Source of the DNA: Nitrospiria bacterium
GTDB taxonomy: Bacteria; Nitrospirota; Nitrospiria; Nitrospirales; UBA8639
Reading direction: 5' to 3'
Assembly: GCA_030430725.1 (NCBI GenBank)
Contig: JAUIKP010000057.1
Span: 1 to 11,336, forward strand
Length of the DNA stretch: 11,336 bases
Shown here in pieces: positions 7,937 through 11,336 of the stretch. Numbering within the stretch: position 1 is the stretch's first letter; each line of letters begins with the position of its first letter. The translations under genes and the position numbers were made by a program. The notes beneath the pieces are model-generated. The model was not told where the DNA came from and did no database searches. It was given only the letters and a program-made list of their open reading frames with translations.

Positions 7937-8000
7937 AGAGTTATTCGAAGGGAACGAAATTCGTGATGGGTCCCTAACGCAATCCGTGGTGAGAAGTGAA

Positions 8001-9827
8001 ATGACAGGTGATAAACGAGGGGTTCCTCCAGAGATTCTTCAACAAATTCGAGATCGCATTGATATTATCGATCTCATCTCCACCTACGTGAGTCTGTCGA
8101 AAGCGGGACAAAATTTTAAAGGGTTGTGCCCCTTCCATTCAGAAAAAACTCCCTCATTTTCGGTCAACCCTGTTCGACAAATGTTTTATTGTTTCGGTTG
8201 CAGTGTCGGCGGAGATGCCTTTACCTTTTTGATGAAACAAGAAGGCATGGATTTCATGGAGGCTCTGCGCGAGTTAAGCCAACGGACAGGGGTGCCCCTG
8301 CCTGAACGTCGAGAAGCAGCGGCGAAGACCACTTCAGGACTATCTCGTGAACGATATTTTCATCTGTATCAATTGGCTGCCTCCTGGTATCACCGTAACC
8401 TTCTGGAAACTCCTGAAGGTCAGGTCGCCCGTAATTATTTGGATCAGCGGGAAATTACCAGGAAATCCTGGAGCACATTTCAGTTGGGATTCGTTCCGGA
8501 AGGATGGAATGGCCTTTCCAAATGGATGGAACGGCAATCTGTCAAGCCGGAAGAACTCATACAGGCCGGATTGGTTGTGCGGAAAGAGTCTGAGGATGGG
8601 ACCAGAATCTCAACGTATGATCGATTTCGTGAGCGGGTGATGTTTCCCATAACTGATCCCCGCGGGCAGGTGATGGGATTTGGGGGTCGGATCCTGAAAG
8701 ACGGGGCCTCTCCCAAGTATCTCAATTCACCCGAAACCGACCTATTCTTTAAGGGTAGGTCCCTCTATGGAATGGATAAGGCCAGGCAGTCAGCCTCCGC
8801 TTCCGGGAGGTTTTATTTGGTAGAAGGGTATTTTGATGTCATTGCTCTCCACCAAAACGGGATTGAAAATGCCGTGGCCCCATTGGGAACGGCGTTAACC
8901 TCCGATCATGTCCAGATCCTACGTCGATTGGCCCCGTCGGTGATGCTCGTCTTTGATGGAGATGCCGCAGGGATCGGCGCGGCATTACGGACGCTTGATT
9001 TGTTTATGAATTCCGGCATTGAAGTCCGGGTACTGCTGCTCCCGGCCGGGGAAGATCCTGATACCTTTATTCGGAGAAACGGGGTGCCGGCGTTTCGTGA
9101 ATTGGAGCGAAAAGCGGCGACACTTCTGGATTTTGCCATTATGTCGGTCCTGAACAAAGCCCAAAATTATTCCATTCAAGATCGAGTCAAGCGGGCGGAT
9201 GACATTCTTGCGATACTTCATAAGACGAAAAATCCCATAGAAAAAGAAGAATATCTGAAAGTGGTCTCAGAACGCTTGGGTATCCGACCGGAATTACTCC
9301 GTAAACGTCTCCCAACTCTTTCCAGGCCGATGCATGTCGCCTCGTCGGTAAAGGGGAAGGAACAAGCTGCCACGAATCTGGTCATTCCTCAAGGCAAGCC
9401 GGAGGAACGGGACCTTATTGTATTATTACTCCAAGGTCGCCTGGGACCGGATCAGATTCGTCAACTCGATGAGGGGGCATTTACCGTTCCTCTCTATCGC
9501 CTTATTCTTAGCAAAGCTTTTCAGCATACGAATGAAGAAGGGCATTTGAATCTTGATGCACTACATGCGGAATTCAGCGAGGATCCGACTTATGAACCGG
9601 TCATTTCCCGGTTGAGCGTGATGGAATACAATTGTGACGAAGTGGCTATTCATGTCGCCGGATGTCTCCGTGTTTTAAAGGAAAAACAGATCCAACGCCT
9701 TATGGACGAGGTGATTAGTCAACTCAAGGTTGCGCAACGGGAGGGACGCCAGGACTTGGTCGATGCTTTGGTTGCGGAGTCCAATGTGCTTCGTCAAAAA
9801 AAGGCCTTATTAATGGCGTCCACCTGA
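8001..9827 (+). CDS. dnaG: DNA primase DnaG
   Basis: DnaG makes RNA primers at the replication fork in contact with the DnaB helicase. Numbering from the ATG at 8001 (608 residues), the N-terminal CHC2 zinc-binding domain has Cys43 and His46 in GLCPFHSEKTPSFSV, and Cys64 and Cys67 in YCFGC. The catalytic core has FPITDPRGQVMGFGGR, SPKYLNSPET and LYGMDKAR. The TOPRIM metal site is Glu275 in LVEGYFDVIAL plus Asp320 and Asp322 in LVFDGDAAG. A DPDTFIRRNG segment follows. The C-terminal helicase-binding region is present but weakly conserved. In-frame GTG codons at 7986 and 7989 are alternative starts; none has a strong ribosome binding site, and the ATG follows GAGAAG by four bases. The next feature is a tRNA, not rpoD. 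Confidence 0.96.
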   Translation: MTGDKRGVPPEILQQIRDRIDIIDLISTYVSLSKAGQNFKGLCPFHSEKTPSFSVNPVRQMFYCFGCSVGGDAFTFLMKQEGMDFMEALRELSQRTGVPLPERREAAAKTTSGLSRERYFHLYQLAASWYHRNLLETPEGQVARNYLDQREITRKSWSTFQLGFVPEGWNGLSKWMERQSVKPEELIQAGLVVRKESEDGTRISTYDRFRERVMFPITDPRGQVMGFGGRILKDGASPKYLNSPETDLFFKGRSLYGMDKARQSASASGRFYLVEGYFDVIALHQNGIENAVAPLGTALTSDHVQILRRLAPSVMLVFDGDAAGIGAALRTLDLFMNSGIEVRVLLLPAGEDPDTFIRRNGVPAFRELERKAATLLDFAIMSVLNKAQNYSIQDRVKRADDILAILHKTKNPIEKEEYLKVVSERLGIRPELLRKRLPTLSRPMHVASSVKGKEQAATNLVIPQGKPEERDLIVLLLQGRLGPDQIRQLDEGAFTVPLYRLILSKAFQHTNEEGHLNLDALHAEFSEDPTYEPVISRLSVMEYNCDEVAIHVAGCLRVLKEKQIQRLMDEVISQLKVAQREGRQDLVDALVAESNVLRQKKALLMAST

Positions 9828-9918
9828 GTTCCCTCCCTACAAGGGAATAAAATTCGCAGGGGGGAGTTTTTCCTGAGCGCCATTTATGGTAAAAGGGTGT
9901 GTGCGCCGTTATGATCTC

Positions 9919-9995
9919 GGGCCCATAGCTCAGTTGGTTAGAGCGGCTGACTCATAATCAGTTGGTCCCAGGTTCAAGTCCTGGTGGGCCCACCA
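9919..9995 (+). tRNA. tRNA with CAU anticodon, most likely tRNA-Ile2 (lysidine type)
   Basis: The 77-base gene folds into a complete cloverleaf. The acceptor is GGGCCCA/TGGGCCC, the D arm GCTC/GAGC, the anticodon stem GCTGA/TCAGT around the loop CTCATAA (anticodon CAT), and the T stem CCAGG/CCTGG with loop TTCAAGT. The CCA end is encoded at 9993-9995. It is not an initiator, since position 1 pairs with 72 and the anticodon stem lacks three G-C pairs. Between elongator Met and Ile2, the C4-G69 and C5-G68 pairs match features used by the lysidine synthetase TilS to recognise tRNA-Ile2, so Ile2 is favoured; Met cannot be excluded. Ile2 decodes AUA after CAU is modified by TilS. The gene is 91 bases after dnaG. 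Confidence 0.93.
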
Positions 9996-10057
9996 TGAGA
10001 CCGGGCCGGACTTGAGTAACCGGGTGGGCAAATGTGCGAAAGGATATTGAGGACTCT

Positions 10058-10786
10058 GTGAATTTGCAGTTGCAATACCTGATTAATCTTCAAAAATTTG
10101 ATCTTCGAATTTTTCAGATTCAAGACCAGTTACGGAAGGCTCCAGAACTTCTCAAATTCGCCGAAGCTCCGCTTCAAGATATTCTTGCCAAGCTACAGGT
10201 CCTAAAAAATACCGGTGAATCTCTCGTCAAACAACGACGAAGTTCGGAACGGGAACTCGCTACTCAAGAAGAGCAACTCCAGAAAATCAGAAATCGCCTC
10301 TCTGAATTAAAAACGAATAAAGAATACCAGGCGCACCTGTTTGAAATAGAGTTAGCCCGGAAGAAAAAAGACTCTATTGAGGAGAATGTGCTGGAAATCA
10401 TGGAGCGTGTGGAACAGAATGACCAGGCCTTAAAGGAGCTGGAAGAACAATCCATGGAAGCCCAGAAAGTTTTTGATACCGAAAAGGCGAGACTGGAGAC
10501 TCATTTTGCCAATTTAGAGAATGAATTAGCCGATTTGGACCGTCAGCAAACGACTCTTTCCCTACTGGTGGACAAGCCGCTCCTGGTTCGATACAACCGA
10601 TTAAAGACCATACGAAAAGGATATGCCGTTGCCCAGCTTCGTGACGGGGCCTGTGGGGGATGTCAGCTTCAGCTTCCTCCTCAATTGGTTGCAGAGGTGA
10701 AACGCGGTGACGAATTATTGGATTGTTCCTACTGTCACCGCATTCTCTATTTGGCTCGCCATCTTGAAGAGGAAACGACCGAATAG
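10058..10786 (+). CDS. Coiled-coil protein with C-terminal C4 zinc ribbon, function unknown
   Basis: The protein resembles the widespread bacterial 'C4-type zinc ribbon domain' family (DUF164-like). From the GTG at 10058 it is 242 residues: a start MNLQLQYLINLQKFDLRI typical of the family, a long charged coiled coil (about 10-175) rich in Glu, Lys and Gln, and a zinc ribbon with CGGC (Cys199, Cys202) and CSYC (Cys223, Cys226) spaced by 20 residues. No signal peptide or membrane segment is seen, so it is probably cytoplasmic. The GTG at 10034 would add eight residues not typical of the family and lacks a ribosome binding site; the GTG at 10058 has GAGG five bases upstream. Its role is not established; nucleic-acid binding is often suggested for such ribbons. 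It sits between a tRNA and rnpB. Confidence 0.88.
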   Translation: MNLQLQYLINLQKFDLRIFQIQDQLRKAPELLKFAEAPLQDILAKLQVLKNTGESLVKQRRSSERELATQEEQLQKIRNRLSELKTNKEYQAHLFEIELARKKKDSIEENVLEIMERVEQNDQALKELEEQSMEAQKVFDTEKARLETHFANLENELADLDRQQTTLSLLVDKPLLVRYNRLKTIRKGYAVAQLRDGACGGCQLQLPPQLVAEVKRGDELLDCSYCHRILYLARHLEEETTE

Positions 10787-10810
10787 CCTTTCCGCCATGT
10801 GCTCCGTCTC

Positions 10811-10839
10811 TTGCTTTCCTCATTTTCTCAACCTACGAT
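10811..10839 (+). promoter_or_regulatory. Candidate sigma-70-type promoter for rnpB
   Basis: TTGCTT (10811-10816) and TACGAT (10834-10839) are separated by 17 bases, and match the -35 and -10 consensus at 3 of 6 and 4 of 6 positions. Start of transcription would fall near 10846-10847, which is the first base of the extended P1 stem of RNase P RNA. The matches are modest; the spacing and the position give the call its weight. Confidence 0.5.
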
Positions 10840-10849
10840 AGTTCTTGAT

Positions 10850-11280
10850 GGTGCGAGTGGGCCGGGTGGCCGCTCACGGACATTTTCGTGAGAGGAAAGT
10901 CCGGACTCCATAGGGCAAGGTGCTGGGTAACGCCCAGGCGGAGCAATCCGACACCAGCGCCACAGAAAATATACCGCCAATGGCAAATTCCTCTGTTTTT
11001 GCCAGGTAAGGGTGAAATGGTGGGGTAAGAGCCCACCGCGCCTGTGGTAACACAGGTGGCAGGGTAAGCGTCACCTGGAGCAAAACCAAATAGGGGGACG
11101 ATTCCCGGTTTGTTGAAGGAAGCGATTTCTTCTCGGACCGGGGGAGAGGCCGGCCCGGTCGAGGTCCTCGGGTAGGTTGCTTGAAGCCTAGGGTAACCTA
11201 GGCTCCAGAGAAATGGTCACCACTGGATGAATCTTGTTTCATCCGGTACAGAATCCGGCTTACAGGCCCACTCCTTCACC
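10850..11280 (+). ncRNA. rnpB: RNase P RNA, bacterial type A
   Basis: This is the catalytic RNA that removes 5' leaders from tRNA precursors, acting with the protein RnpA. Conserved blocks are present in order: AGAGGAAAGTCCGGACTCCATAG (P4 5' strand), GGTAAGGGTGAAA, GGTAAGAGCCCACCG, CAAATAGGGG, GGGTAGGTTGCTTGA and ACAGAATCCGGCTTA (P4 3' strand). Helices found by eye are P1 GAGTGGGCC/GGCCCACTC, P2 GGTGGCC/GGTCACC with one wobble, a short P3 CTCACG/CGTGAG, P12 TGGCAAA/TTTGCCA, P14 CCTGTG-GTAA-CACAGG, P18 AGCCTAGG-GTAA-CCTAGGCT and a P19-like hairpin GGATGAA/TTCATCC. GUAA tetraloops in L14 and L18 are as expected for docking into P8. A hairpin with a GCGA loop near 11115-11132 probably belongs to P16/P17. 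The exact mature ends are uncertain by several bases, because flanking bases extend P1 to 10847 and 11283. Confidence 0.96.
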
Positions 11281-11336
11281 ATCGATTATGTATTTGGCCA
11301 ATAGTATGGTGGTCTGATGTGGTGTCAAGGCGTTAT

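Noticed and set aside
9829..9847. TTCCCT/AGGGAA inverted repeat as a dnaG terminator
   Set aside because: The stem is only six pairs and is followed by an A-rich stretch, not a T tract, so terminator function is not supported.
9910..9915. TATGAT as a -10 element for the tRNA gene
   Set aside because: It ends four bases before the tRNA 5' end, so transcription would begin inside the mature tRNA.
10398..10823. 141-codon open frame on the - strand over the zinc-ribbon gene
   Set aside because: It is antisense to a well-supported gene with coiled-coil composition, shows no recognisable motif, and runs into the rnpB promoter region.
10833..11089. Short open frames on the - strand across rnpB
   Set aside because: They lie over a highly structured, conserved RNA gene and have no protein family features.
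1..11336. CRISPR array, insertion sequence, prophage or novel defence-type system
   Set aside because: No regular direct repeats, transposase, integrase, terminal inverted repeats or unexplained gene cluster were seen; the window is packed with housekeeping genes.

Overview
This window is a housekeeping chromosomal region. All genes lie on the + strand. It holds the tail of a probable prmC, then murA, a compact histidine biosynthesis operon (hisG, hisD, hisB, hisH, a lipoprotein gene, hisA, hisF, hisIE), a HIT-family gene, dnaG, a tRNA with anticodon CAU, a coiled-coil/zinc-ribbon protein gene, and the RNase P RNA gene rnpB. Base composition looks moderate, close to half G+C by eye. The order prmC-murA-hisG, the short-form HisG, the fused HisIE and the zinc-ribbon gene next to rnpB suggest Nitrospirota, possibly a marine Nitrospira-like organism, or a deltaproteobacterial-type relative. 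This assignment is inference from gene order and protein style; nothing in the sequence proves it.

Positions 1-7908 read as one tightly packed transcription unit. Four junctions are 4-base ATGA start/stop overlaps (murA/hisG, hisG/hisD, hisD/hisB, hisH/lipoprotein). Two more overlap by 7-8 bases (hisA/hisF, hisIE/HIT). The largest internal gap is 43 bases, between hisB and hisH. The His enzymes here cover ATP phosphoribosyltransferase (HisG catalytic chain), HisI and HisE (fused), HisA, the HisH-HisF synthase, HisB dehydratase and HisD. HisC, a histidinol-phosphate phosphatase and the HisZ subunit needed by a short HisG are not in the window and are presumably elsewhere. The one gene in the run with no link to histidine or cell-wall precursor synthesis that I recognise is a probable outer-membrane lipoprotein between hisH and hisA.

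Positions 7909-9995 hold a 92-base spacer with a small hairpin, the replication primase gene dnaG with all its metal-binding and TOPRIM residues, and a tRNA gene that best fits tRNA-Ile2 (lysidine-modified CAU). The sigma factor gene rpoD, a common neighbour of dnaG, is not between dnaG and the tRNA.

Positions 9996-11336 hold the zinc-ribbon protein gene and a well-preserved type A RNase P RNA. Its P1 stem extends through its flanks, and a candidate promoter places transcription start at the base of that extended stem. No terminator is visible in the last 50-60 bases.

I found no mobile element, CRISPR array, phage signature or evidence of a novel multi-gene system. The points most worth a second look are the lipoprotein gene inside the his operon, a glutamate at the position of a zinc-ligand glutamine in HisD, and the extended P1 stem of rnpB.
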